Positions 50,360-61,368 of a DNA stretch of 64,000 nucleotides are shown in pieces. Each line of letters begins with the position of its first letter. Position 1 is the first letter of the stretch. The stretch is from Ignelater luminosus (lineage: Eukaryota > Arthropoda > Insecta > Coleoptera > Elateridae). The DNA lies in contig VTPC01090619.1 of assembly GCA_011009095.1 (NCBI GenBank), forward strand, positions 93,452 through 157,451, read 5' to 3'. Position numbers and translations under genes: made by a program. The notes below the pieces were generated by a model. It was not told the DNA's origin, did not search any database, and was given only the letters and a program-made list of their open reading frames with translations.

Positions 50360-51127
50360 CTAATCCATCGGTTTAAAAGTTTCCGGGGATACGTCGTTCA
50401 CCGACGTCTTCGATTTTCTTATACAGCGCTTGCGCAAAAAATTGGATAATCTTCCCGCTAATCCTGGACGTTTACCCGGGATATTTGGTGGTTTAATTAC
50501 ACGAAGTTTTGATACGTTTAATTCTTCTCTACAGTTTCGATTATGTGACAAAAATATATCTGGCAAATTATACGGATGATCACACGGATCCCAAGACGAA
50601 AGTGGTACTAAATATTCGTTGTATTCGCTTATTTTATTATTATTATTATTACTGTTAATTGTACTGCTATTCCCAAAAGTTTGCAAGGGTTGACCCACTA
50701 AAGTGACCAAATTTACCAGAGAAGGACTTTCACCTAAGTGAGTACCGTCGCCGGGTACAGCATCATCATTTAAATTCCATTTGTTCTCATCACTTTTATA
50801 TTGCAATCCTTCACGCTTAACTCTAACTACAGTAATTTCAGAATCTGTTGGCCCTATATTAATAATTCCAGGTTCACCAGGACAGTTACATAAATCCCCT
50901 TCGTTAACCCACATAGCCCCATCTTCTAAGAAAGTTTGTCTACCTTCTTCATTTATACCAGTTGCTGGTGTTGAATAAGCACTACGATATAAAGAATTCT
51001 GTGATATCACTGGAACCGTTGGAAGTCTATATACATCATATTGACCAATCTTTTTCCTTGCATCAATTACGTCTTCAATATGTTTATCACTTTGATTTAT
51101 ACTTAATCTAAATTCTGAATTGGCCAT
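50360..51127 (-). CDS. Unrecognised 255-aa protein upstream of PIGW
   Basis: Single-exon frame of 255 aa starting MANSEFRLSINQSDKHIEDV. No domain, signal peptide or membrane span is recognised. It contains NEGDLCNCPGEPGIINIGPT and LVPLSSWDPCDHPYNLPDIF, an Asn run encoded by an AAT/ATT microsatellite (50636-50655), and a basic C-terminal zone IPGKRPGLAGRLSNFLRKRC before a Ser/Thr-rich end. Such islands in otherwise low-complexity sequence suggest conserved short motifs in a disordered adaptor-like protein. AATAAA follows 8 nt after the stop. It is divergent from TBC1D20 with 477 nt between start codons, and 170 nt separate its stop from the PIGW start. Confidence 0.75.
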   Translation of the reverse strand: MANSEFRLSINQSDKHIEDVIDARKKIGQYDVYRLPTVPVISQNSLYRSAYSTPATGINEEGRQTFLEDGAMWVNEGDLCNCPGEPGIINIGPTDSEITVVRVKREGLQYKSDENKWNLNDDAVPGDGTHLGESPSLVNLVTLVGQPLQTFGNSSTINSNNNNNKISEYNEYLVPLSSWDPCDHPYNLPDIFLSHNRNCREELNVSKLRVIKPPNIPGKRPGLAGRLSNFLRKRCIRKSKTSVNDVSPETFKPMD

Positions 51128-51604
51128 TAGTTATATTTTGTAAAAAAGTCACATAAAATTTTAAAATAAAATGCCAAAATTACACTGTGGATAACATTAT
51201 AGCAAAAAAAGTAATCAAATGATAAATTAGTAAAATTATTTTAAACATTTTAAAATATTAAATTGATACGATTATTTAGGTATTTTTCGTAATAATTTTC
51301 TTAAACTTATATTCAAACACAGCGTAAAATCGCGCCAGTAAGAAATCTTCTAGGAAAATGTAGATTTAAAATTAAATTAAAAAGTCACTAGATCATTGAC
51401 GTTTTTGGATATCTTCCCTTCGCAGAATTTTTTTATTTCTGGGTTCTGACGGCAAACTAGCAAACAGCTGAGATTAGTTTGACAGTTGTGCTTTAGGTTA
51501 TTATTTTTTTGTGTATATGGAAAATCTTTCCAGTTAATGAATTTTCAAGTAATGTAATCGCTAATCATTAAAGAACTGTTTAAATAGTAAAGATTAAAAC
51601 GTTT
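51128..51604. promoter_or_regulatory. Probable bidirectional promoter region
   Basis: The 477 nt between two divergent start codons (255-aa gene on minus, TBC1D20 on plus). No definite core element was identified; assignment rests on geometry. Confidence 0.4.
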
Positions 51605-54600
51605 ATGATGGAATCACATATATCATCAGAAGTTACTAGTGTAGATGAAGAAAATTCTTCCCTTATGTTTAATGATGATTCTAGTAATTTTGATAAAACT
51701 TCAGATCTAGCTGTTGATTCAAATGGATATGATGAAAATGAAGATACTCGTTCGGAATTAAAGTTTGATGATGGTAATAAGATCTTTTTAATGTATTGTC
51801 ATACAACTTCATGATTATTTGCACTTTTAGTGTTAGAAACGGAAGAAGAAAAATCAAAGCGGTCAAAAATAGAAGATGCTTTGAAGAATAATAAGTCAAC
51901 ATTAGAAACATGGCAGAAATTAGCTATAGACAAGTACGGACTAGTCAATGGTAAAATTAGTCATTAACATTTATAACATTTAACAATATTTTACAAAAAT
52001 TTCAGATGATTTAAGGCGAAAAGTATGGCCACTTTTATTGTGTGTGGATCCTGATCCTTCAGAGAAAGCACCACTTCTGTCAGAATTGTCACAGCATTCT
52101 GAATATAATCAAGTAGTTTTAGATGTTAATAGGTCACTTAAGCGTTTTCCCCCAGGTTTGTATACATTTTTGTTAGCTGAACAGTTAACTATTATTATGG
52201 GTTGTTTTAATTTACAGGCATTCCATATAAACAAAGAGTAGCATTACAAGATCAATTAACTGTTCTAATATTAAGGGTGATTATGAAATATCCTCACTTA
52301 AGGTATTATCAAGTAAGTATAGTGCCTGTTGTTTTAATAGTTATTTATTGTAAGAGTGTTTTAGACAGCGTTTTATCCATGCAAGAATGTTTAAACGTCA
52401 GAATGCCGTTTGAGCATTTAATTTTCTTAAGTGGATAAAATGTGACTAAAACACGAATGCAATACAACAGTTTACCCACAATCACAAAGACTGTGCCAAA
52501 TGTTACGATTTCCAAAAATGTCGAGAAAAAGATGCACATCAATGACAACAAAATCAAAATAATAAATGGGAATTTTTTAGTAACAGTGGATAAAAATCCA
52601 ATTATAAGTTGATTGTGGATAAATGTCATTTATACGTAAAGAAATAAGTACTACAAGGCTAAAGAAGAAAAATGAAATGGGATTTATGTTTATTGTTAGG
52701 ATACATGCAAGGGAAATTCCATAATTCTTATGAATAATATTTAAAAAATTCCATTTAGAATAAGCTCCTTTTCTTCCTGTTTTAATATCATCAATCATGG
52801 CTGAGATTTTTATTTTTATAGTTACAAAGTCCAATCATAAAGATCAAGCATGCATATGTTTGGTAATTTATCTTATTTAAATTTGCAAATCAACAATTTT
52901 GTTAAACTGCTATAAGATTATTATTAAAAATTATTTAACAGCAGTATCACTGATCTTCCAAGATTGTAAGCAGTAAAAATCATTAGAACCAAAAACATTA
53001 GTTTTCTTGTTCTTATTCAGATTATCTTTTATGATAATATTATTCTTGTTTGCTGCGTCGGGCAAGTCACCACCCAGTAAGCCATATATGCAAAATAAAA
53101 ACAATATACAATATATGGCCCATAGATAAAAATATGCTGATATGCATATGCCTAGCATTAGTTATAAGGAGAATAGTGTTAGTTTTCATTATAGAGTTTG
53201 TCCACCTGATGTCTTCGTATCAAACGTGGTGGGTAAACAAAGGTTTTTACCTTACATCCCCATATAACAAAATATACCTGTAAGTCTGACATAATTAAAA
53301 ATAATTTAAAACACTTTAAAATTTTGAATTTCTCAAGTAAGAAGTTATAACAACACACCAGAGCTGTCACAATTACTTGAAAAAAGTAATTCAATTACAA
53401 TTACCGATTACTTCACCATCTCGAGAAAATTACGATTACAAATTACAATTATTTTTCGAGCACATTTGAATTATAAATTACAATTATAAAAGTAATTGTA
53501 TTGTTTAAATTAAATAATTCAATTCCTTCCATGAATAATTTAATTACTTTTATGAATAATTGAATTACTTTTGTAATCAAATTATTTCGAAGAGCATGAA
53601 TTACTTACTTCACAGAGTTTAATTATTATTATTGTTAGAAAAGTAGCTAATTTCCTTTGTTCAGTTTTCAATATTACTTAATTATTGGCACGAAAAAAGT
53701 TTTTAATCAAAAATCACGAGTGTGAAAGGACAGTTGTTATGTAATCTTTGCCTCGTCAGGTAGGGGGTTCAAGTCAAGCGCATTAGGGTAGTCTGCTTTG
53801 TGTTAAATCACCTTTGTTTTACATTTATTTCAATTCTTGTTTTTAAATATTAGTAAAATAATTCATACTTAACATGGAACGCAGACCTTTTTGTTTTATA
53901 ATTGTAGCAATTATATCCGCTATATTGTAACAAAGGTACAATAATCGATTCTAATTACTACAAAATCTGAAATTATTGCTGAATTTAGAATTGCCAATAA
54001 TACAGCGTTACGCACTTAGCTCTTTTGTGTTTTTTCTCGTTCATGCAAGGGGTGAAACCACTCTGTTGATCCACACACTAACACTTGATTTTTGATAACA
54101 TTTAATGAAGAAATGTATTATATACACATGCAATATTATATACAGTATGCTTGAGTGTTTTGGACGTAGAATAATATGATTATGTACACAACTCTTTTTA
54201 AGGCTTTAAGACTGGTTAAATATAAAGTAAAGTAAAATATAAAACAAAATTTATAGTCTTTTGCAGTCCTAGAAACTCAAATAAAGAAGTTTTGGGAAAT
54301 AGAACAAGGAGATAATAAAATCAGGGTTGGAAAAAAAATCGATTTTTTTTAAAAAATCACGATTTTTATGATTTTTTTGTGTATTCTTATTAGACTGAAA
54401 TAAAAACCCCCAAAAGTAAAAACCAGCTAGAATTATGAACATTTAATTATATTAATGCATTTTTATAGCACTTTATTGCGATTTAATAAAGTGTTCTTAA
54501 ATTTTTCACATCCATAAAACCACAACTGTAAAACATTCAAAAATACATGCATCAGCGAGTTGGAAAATGCACAGCTAGACAGCAGTATTCCTGTCCTGCG

Positions 54601-57600
54601 TTTAAAAAGGCAGAAAACATTAATTATATTTATACTAATTAAAAAATGATTTAAATCAATGATTTTTTAAAAAAATTCACTTGATTTAAATCAGGCCAAC
54701 CCTGAATAAAATTGTGTCATCCTTAGAAGAAATCTCTTGTGAAAGTTATTTTAAAGAAGATGTCAAGAGGGACCATGAAGGGTGCTTTTGTGTTAATAAT
54801 TACCATTCAAGTTATCAAGTATGAATAACCCGAGTTGGGATCTTCTTACGATATTGTCCTTAGACATTTTATGGCCTAGAATCCAAATTTGACAAAAGAC
54901 TCCTTTTTATTTTCTAGTGTGATGAAATATACTGTACACGATATGATAATATTTCGCTTTATTTGATGTTTTCATTATATCACAATAACATCAATCCCAT
55001 TAACTAATGATAATACAAATACAGTGACTGCATTATTACTTTTTTAAATTGAAAATAGTGTAGATATCTGGATGCTTTCTTTAATTTTACATATAATGAA
55101 TAAGATTAACAATGGTGTGTGCTCAAAATTGTAATTTTCATGTTTTAAAATTAGGTCTAAAAAACAGACGGCATGATGTCATTCTGAATTCGCATTTATT
55201 CGAATTGCAGCAAGTCTGTGATTGATTTAAATATGAAAGAGTTGTAAAAGTTGTCCCACACAGTTTTAGCGGCTTCACGTATGTAGCCGCATGGCACAAC
55301 CATAACTCTTTTTTTAAGAAATACTCTCATTCTAACTTATTTACATATTTGCAGAAACTGTAATGGTAACTAGTTACTTTTTAAAATCAAGTAACTGTAA
55401 TTGTAACTAATTACATTTTTTGACTGTAACTAATTATTTTTTTAAAGTAACTCCAATGGTATGCACAGACGCATGGCGAACTTTACACATGCAAAGAACA
55501 ACTTTGGATTATCAGATGTAGATTTTATTTTTTTAAATCATTAAATACATATAAATGTAAATATGTAGATTTTATTCACCTTATACAGGGACATCATCAA
55601 TAGGAAGAAGCCACGTGACCACGAAATTTACTGTTGGTTAGGCAACACATCTTGCACTGTTGGCAGCTCTGTTGTAATAAAGAATTATGTAGTTTTCCAG
55701 TGGCGTAGTATTGGATATATGATGAAATTACTTAGAAACGTAAATATTTAAAGATAGTTATATATAAAATTGGAAAATTAAAAAATGACAATATATTGAA
55801 GATATTTTTAAAAACAAGAATTAGGTAAGGCCCAAACAATGCTGATGTAGCTGTTCGACAAGAGCTTTTTAGTTATTTTTTCAATTTTATTAAATTTAAC
55901 TGTCCCCTATGAAGGATTTTTCATAAAAAAATAATTATGCAGGTAGGGTAAACGCACCAATACCTGGTCATTTAAAAAATATTTGAAGTTCAAACTCATT
56001 TAAATTTAAAACTAAGTATTAGTAATGAATTTTTTTGTATAGTTATGCATGCATAAATGATATACATACTCAATCATTAATAGTCATTAAATGTTTAATT
56101 TTATATTTAAAAAAACCATTTATCAAAATCGACACTTTGGCAGCCGTCTTAACACAATCGTGTTCTGGGAATAATTAAAGATTAATAATTGACATGTAAT
56201 TTTTATTTTCTGAAATTAATGTAACATAATACTTAGAACTGCAAAAGGTGTGCTAGATAACAGAACTAAAAATCGCAATTATTTCAGCTGCCATAATTTA
56301 TTTATAAAAAAATAATTCATTAGGTAGCAGGTTACTAGAATTTAATTAAAAATAATGGCTTACATTTATCCTAAATTTTACAATTTCATTTAGTTATTTT
56401 ACATTTTATTGCAATTTATGTACAAATTACATAAATGGTTCGATATGGCCTCTTGGATTTCATCATCCAATAGTTGTTCGATAAAAGGTGTTAAAATATT
56501 ATCTCGATATCTTTCTCCACTGATTGTGCCATTAAAAAACAATAGACCATAGATCCTGCGTCTTGACTTCGCAACCCATACACCAACCTTCTGGGGATGC
56601 AAACTTGTTTCTTCATAATTGTGGGGATTCTCTGTGGCCCAGGTTCTGTAATATTGGCTGTTCACATAGCCCGACAAATGAAACCATGCTTCATCTGACA
56701 TAAATGTAATATTTAATATGTCATCGTTGTTCAAGTGTTGCATAAACCACTGACAGTATTGAACACGTAATTGATGATCATGCGGAAACAGTTCTTGTAT
56801 TACAGACACTTTATAGAGATGCATTCGTAGCTTCTTTTTTAATGCAACTTGGCAACTTAGATTATGGTTTAAAATAGTTGAAATTGTTTAATGAATGTAA
56901 ATAATTCAGAAATAAATAGCAGTGCCAGTTTTTTATTTAAGTTTGCTAATAAAACAATTGAATTACTACAAGTGATAAATTCAAAATAATTAATAATTTA
57001 AAACACGAATGAAGCAAAACATATTATTTGTTTAATGCAAATAGATTCCTACCTGTTTCAGTGGCTAAGCGTTTAGTGGATTTATGGGGACTACGATTCA
57101 TTCGCATCTGCATGTCCTCGAGAACTTCATCAGTTAATACGGTTAGTCTACCAGATGATTTGCCTTTGCAGATGCAATGTTTTTCTTCAAACCGCTTAAG
57201 TATATCATGCCTACGATCTATACAAATGCATCGTAGTGGACTTGCACTTCAGGAAAAGCTTGTCCAAATTGTTGGATACAAGATTGTAATGAATAGGTCC
57301 ATGAACCATCTGCATTCTGTGTTCCACTTCTATAGTGAGCTATTAAAATAAATTTATCTTGTTCGCTTGTAAAAGGCATCGCAAAAATGTAACCTTCCAA
57401 ACTGAAATAATTATGCAGTTTTAAAATTTATTATCACACTTTGAACGCGTTAAATCTAACTTACCTCAATTAACTCACAAAAAACAGATTTAGTCTTGAA
57501 AAAGACTGATTTTTAAATAGAACAAAATAAACTGTAGAAAACGCAAAACAGAGACCAAGAAACCACGGAACGTACGCATGCCGATGTAATTTTAAGTTAG

Positions 57601-60600
57601 AAATGTACTCGTGAGGAAGTGTAGCCAACGTTGAAAGGTAAAATTTCGCGCCACTTTTAAATTAGTGGTCACGTGGCTTCCTCCTATTGATGATGTCCCT
57701 GTATCTTATGTTTTCATTTAATATTATGCATTTAAATATTTATATAAATAACAAATACATACACATACGTATTTAAATCGTCTATGACAAGTGCATTTAC
57801 GTGACGTCTCTGAATGTAACACAAGTTGTTTACAAAATATTTCCAACTTTCCATGCTAATAAGCAGACATAGGGATTTTTTTAGAGTAATAGGGTCGGAC
57901 TAACATGAGAACGTTAAAATTGCTAATTTGTGATTATGTTTAAAATAATAAACGTAGCTGTTGGCTGTTGCACAGTCATTCTGTGAAATGTTATAGTATT
58001 TCACAACTGTTACACGTCATTGACGTTAAGGAGTTTTTTCAGGCAAGTATAGCACATCATTTATTGCCTGTCGAAACTTGAAATAATTCAATCGAGAATA
58101 TTCTAAATGTAGGGACGATAGATTACTTTTGAATTGTGTTTTCCAATTAAAATAATTCCATTATCAGCTGATAATTCAATTACGTTTATAATCCAATTAT
58201 TTTAATAATTCAATTACTTTCACAAATAATTCAATTACACATAAATAAAAACAATTACTGATTACAATTATCCAAAGAAGATATGCTTGAAAAAACAATT
58301 ACAATTATTAATATTTCTGCAGTAATTGAATTAAAGTAATTCAATTATATAGAAATAATTCAATTACATTTTAATTGTTTTTATTCAATTACTGACAGCT
58401 CTGCAACACACCATATGAAAAACAATAAGAATATGAGGTTGTGTAGTTTGTTTATCCACTAAAGCAATTGCGTACTAGACGTACTCTATTATAATCTATT
58501 AACATAAAAGTTTCACAAAGTAGTAAATAAAATAAATCAATGCTAGTCATGACCGATTAGCCCTTGGACCACATACACATGAATAGATTAATAGAGAAAA
58601 AAGCAATCACATTAAATTGTATCAAATTCATTTTTAAGTTCATCTGAGTTGGTTTTTCATGAACAAACTAATGAATGTATTTGAGGTTAGGTTCGTCAAA
58701 TTCTGGCATTGACGAGTTGTAAAGTATTAACAGGTGTTAACTCTAACAAATTGGTGTTACACTAACGAAAAATTGAAATCGAGTGTCTTACCTATAACTA
58801 AACTAGGCAGCAGTAGTTTAGGAAACATGTAAATGTGAAAGTAATGATTATAAAGGTTTCATCAACATGCCAGCAAAGACTAACAGTAAATTATTTTTTC
58901 TAACACCGTATTCGAAAGTAGGTTTTTCTTTATTCATTTTGCTATGGAAACTAGATTTTACTTTACTAGTCAGGAAAGTACTTTACTGTACCATACTAGT
59001 ACAGTAAAGTACTTTCTTGACTTGAAAAAAATAAGTACGAACTTCAAAAAAACATTAATTTATTCTTCTTGTGGACTATCACTATCACTCACTTATTTTT
59101 AAGAAATACAAAACCAAAATTGCAAATAATTACATAATTACCTATGCAAAACCAACGCAAACAATTTTGTTTTTGTCACCTTCACAGACAACATGATTTT
59201 TGCGAAAAAATTCAAACGGTTTTTAATTTATTTGTGATTTCTGCTTTTATATTGTTTCAAATATGTAAATGCAAAAAATTTTTACAATTAAATACTGTTC
59301 AACTTTATTTACACATTATTTATGAAATGCATTTTATTATTAATTTTTAATACAAATTTAAAGTGCTGCCATTCAATTATTGAAATTTGGCAGTTTGAAC
59401 AAATGAAGAATTTGGTTGTTTGGTTACAGATATTATTGACTTCTAATTAGGAGATCCGGGTTCGACTCCTGATGCCGACTAGTAATGTTTTTTCTATTTT
59501 TTTTAAATTTTTATTTGACATCTTCTTTTTGTAATAATTAACTAGAATAATTCTATTTATAAAAAAAACTTAATAATATAAAAATTAAAGAAAAAACTAA
59601 AAACCTCACGAGGTGTTCGACAGCAAGGATCGAACGCAGGACCTCTAGATTAGAAGTCAGACGCTGTATCCAAATGACCACATTCCTCCATTTTTAAGAT
59701 TTGCCAATTATGGTAATATTTAAAGTACAGGACCTTACATTTAAAAATTAATTCATTAAGAATATACAGTATAAATAAACCAACTATTAGAAAATCTCAA
59801 TTATAAATACATTTAGTTTTAGCCTGGACATTTTTACATATTTTATCAACTGGGAAGATAATAAAAGCATAATTTGGTATACCTATGTGTACCCTGTATG
59901 TGATTACGGCATTAAAAAAACTGGTGCTAGAAAAAATATTGTATGTAACATGTCAGTAAAGCGTCTTTACTGGACTTGCAGACTTTGGCTTTCGCTCATC
60001 TAGGAACCTGTCTGCTCATCCAGTAAAGTATCACTTTTCTGACTAGTTACATAAACTACTATTATTTTATTACATTTGGAAATTAAATTATTTTCATTGT
60101 TTAAGGGTTATCATGATGTAGCTATAACATTCCTGCTAGTAGTTGGAGAAACTGTAGCATTTAGAATAATGGAAAGGCTAAGTACCGATCATTTACGAGA
60201 ATGTATGGAACCTACAATGGAAAAGACATCATATAGATTAAATTATATGTACCCTATATTACAAAAAGAAGATAAAGAATTATACGAATTTATGGATAGG
60301 TAAGAGAAATTATAATTTTTAATAAGTATTTACTATGAGTTCCTATTCTCTAGAGCAACAGTGGGAACCATGTTTGCACTACCGTGGTACTTAACATGGT
60401 TTGGTCATTCACTAAACCAATATAGAGATGTCGTGAGGCTTTATGATTATTTCCTAGCTTCAGCTCCTTTAATGCCCTTGTATGTAGCAGCCTCTCTAGT
60501 AATTAATCGAAGACAAGAAGTATTTGAAATAGGATGCGATATGGCTAGCATTCATTGTCTGTTATCACAAATTCCTGATAATCTAGATTTTGAATTGATT

Positions 60601-61368
60601 CTTGAACGTGCCTCAAAGTTATATAAGAAATATCCACCTAACAAAATAGAGAGGGATGTTAAGAATCGGGTTCAAAAAGAGTATGTACTATTTGATTTTT
60701 TTTACTTAATTAGAAAGGTTGCAGTGCTTTTTAAAATGTTGAAGAATCTATTTAGTGTGCAGTTCTATCTAAGCTTTTTTGGATATGGCTTGCTTAGAAG
60801 AAGAAAGCAGAAATACTTTTGATGTATCTATTTTGTTTCTATCTTATACAACTTGTAAAATATGTTGCAATTACTTGCTTTTACTTAGATTTATAAATTT
60901 ATGCTTGAAAAACTTCTTTTTATCCTCTTCCTTTAGTTTATCAAAAATAAATTGTGTAGATATATATAGGTTTATTCTTTATTCTTCCTCTCCTTAGTGC
61001 ACTTGTTTTTAACCTCATCTTTGCATTTTGAACTGTAGCTTAATAGTAGCACCTAGCAATAACAGTATTAATTGTCTGCTGTGTAGTATTTCTATTGCTT
61101 TGGATTAAAAATAAAAATAACCATCTTCCAAGTGAAAACTTTTATGTTCTTCAGAATGGAACAACGAAGGAGAGATGAGTTGCGATTAAGAAGAAGACTT
61201 GATAAAAATAAGCCAGTCTGGATGAAAATGCATCATTACTTACCAGACTGGTTATTGTTACATTATAAAAGTAAATATGGTCTACTATTTGCGACAGCAA
61301 CTTTATTGGTTGGTTTGTATGCGTACTACCTAAGAGCTACTGAGTCTGGTTTTAGTTTATTTAAGTAA
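51605..61368 (+). CDS. TBC1D20: TBC1D20, Rab1 GTPase-activating protein
   Basis: ER-anchored TBC-domain GAP for Rab1. Exons 51605-51773, 51831-51950, 52006-52155, 52218-52312, 60106-60299, 60354-60680 and 61155-61368 join in phase to 422 aa (human 403). The acidic N-terminal 60 residues are variable. The TBC domain carries the arginine finger in VVLDVNRSLKRFPP (Arg139) and the glutamine finger in RYYQ-GYHD (Gln178), the Gln being the last codon of exon 4 before the 7.8-kb intron. Further conserved blocks are TFLLVVGETVAFRIMERLST, FALPWYLTWFGHSL, VVRLYDYFLASAPLMPLY and CDMASIHCLLSQIP. A C-terminal membrane anchor (YGLLFATATLLVGLYAYYL) fits the known topology. A GTAAGT overlaps the stop codon (TTTAAGTAAGT), so an alternative 3' splice form is possible. 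Confidence 0.95.
54258..54840 (+). pseudogene. BEL/Pao retrotransposon pol fragment interrupted by a MITE
   Basis: Before the MITE the plus strand reads ETQIKKFWEIEQGDNK, a motif of the BEL/Pao pol region ahead of reverse transcriptase. After it the same frame continues with LEEISCESYFKEDVKRDHEG. Frame and sense carry across if the MITE and one copy of its duplication are ignored. Too short to be functional. A gag or protease part was not found. Confidence 0.65.
54322..54704. mobile_element. hAT MITE with perfect 8-bp target-site duplication
   Basis: Ends CAGGGTTGG... and ...CCAACCCTG, with long subterminal GATTTAAATC/AAAAAATC repeats that pair across the element. Flanked by AATAAAAT at 54314-54321 and 54705-54712. 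It sits inside a BEL/Pao fragment, itself within the 53359-58403 element. Confidence 0.9.
55586..57701. mobile_element. Tc1/mariner-type transposon with TA target site
   Basis: Near-perfect 38-bp terminal inverted repeats (CAGGGACATCATCAATAGGA... on both sides, one mismatch early on), flanked by TA at 55584-55585 and 57702-57703. 2.1 kb, carrying a defective transposase on the minus strand. The high similarity of the ends suggests fairly recent movement relative to the other elements here. Confidence 0.9.
56399..57400 (-). pseudogene. Defective transposase of the 55586-57701 element
   Basis: The N-terminal HTH-like region is at 57400-57218 (FTSEQDKFILIAHYRSGTQN, QSCIQQFGQAFPEVQV). A frameshift follows before DILKRFEEKH... 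and LTDEVLEDMQMRMNRSPHKS, ending at a GTAGG donor near 57048. After a likely intron the frame resumes near 56870 (QVALKKKLRMHLYKVSVIQE) and includes TFMSDEAWFHLSGYVNSQYY, with the first catalytic Asp (SDEAWF), and KVGVWVAKSRRRIYGLLFFN. After TPFIEQL it jumps to DDEIQEAISNHL, like the extreme C-terminus of relatives, so the QDGAPPH and SPDLTPLDFF catalytic blocks are deleted. Non-functional. Confidence 0.8.
58968..59022. repeat. 24-bp inverted repeat with 7-nt loop
   Basis: Arms AGTCAGGAAAGTACTTTACT(GTAC) and complement differ at one base. It forms the left tip of the 58964-60050 element. Confidence 0.8.
59411..59480 (+). repeat. tRNA-Arg(UCU)-like sequence, degenerate
   Basis: Contains TTGACTTCTAATTAG (tRNA-Arg-like anticodon arm with TCT) and an exact RNA polymerase III B-box GGTTCGACTCC. 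The T-stem is nearly complete, but the acceptor stem does not pair and the D-arm is poor, so this is a tRNA pseudogene or SINE head, not a functional tRNA. Confidence 0.55.
59607..59690 (-). repeat. Second tRNA-Arg(UCU)-like sequence, opposite strand
   Basis: The minus strand reads TGGTCATTTGGATACAGCGT then CTGACTTCTAATCTAGAGG and GCGTTCGATCC, resembling A-box, anticodon arm and B-box. The T-stem has mismatches and the acceptor stem fails. It faces the plus-strand copy 130 nt away. Confidence 0.5.

Larger units (their letters stand above)
53359..58403. mobile_element. 5-kb hAT-type element with 8-bp TSD and nested insertions
   Basis: Termini CAGAGCTGTCACAATTAC and, inverted, CAGAGCTGTCAGTAATTG; an exact 8-bp duplication CAACACAC at 53351-53358 and 58404-58411. 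Both subterminal zones (about 53370-53590 and 58140-58395) are dense with AATTAC/GTAATT and AATAATTCAATTAC motifs, the layout expected of transposase-binding repeats. No hAT transposase was recognised inside; the contents are a BEL/Pao fragment with a hAT MITE in it and a Tc1/mariner-type element, so most of the length is later or captured sequence. Confidence 0.85.
58964..60050. mobile_element. Inverted-repeat element carrying two tRNA-like sequences
   Basis: Left ACTAGTCAGGAAAGTACTTT and right reverse complement ACTAGTCAGAAAAGTGATAC, both continuing into CTTTACTG. The interior contains a plus-strand and a minus-strand tRNA-Arg-like module. Boundaries are approximate and no target-site duplication was confirmed. 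It ends about 55 nt before TBC1D20 exon 5. Confidence 0.45.
52313..60105 (+). other. 7.8-kb TBC1D20 intron hosting nested transposons
   Basis: Donor CAA/GTAAGT at 52313 and acceptor tttaag at 60104-60105. 52313-53358 is unassigned AT-rich sequence with only incidental frames. 53359-58403 is a hAT-type element with nested insertions; 58404-58960 is unassigned; 58964-60050 is a further inverted-repeat element. The sense-strand splice sites of the gene remain intact. Confidence 0.7.

Noticed and set aside
57028..57351. 107-codon plus-strand frame
   Set aside because: Antisense shadow of the defective transposase at 56399-57400.
59411..59690. Functional tRNA-Arg genes
   Set aside because: Acceptor stems do not pair and T-stems have mismatches, although the B-boxes are good.
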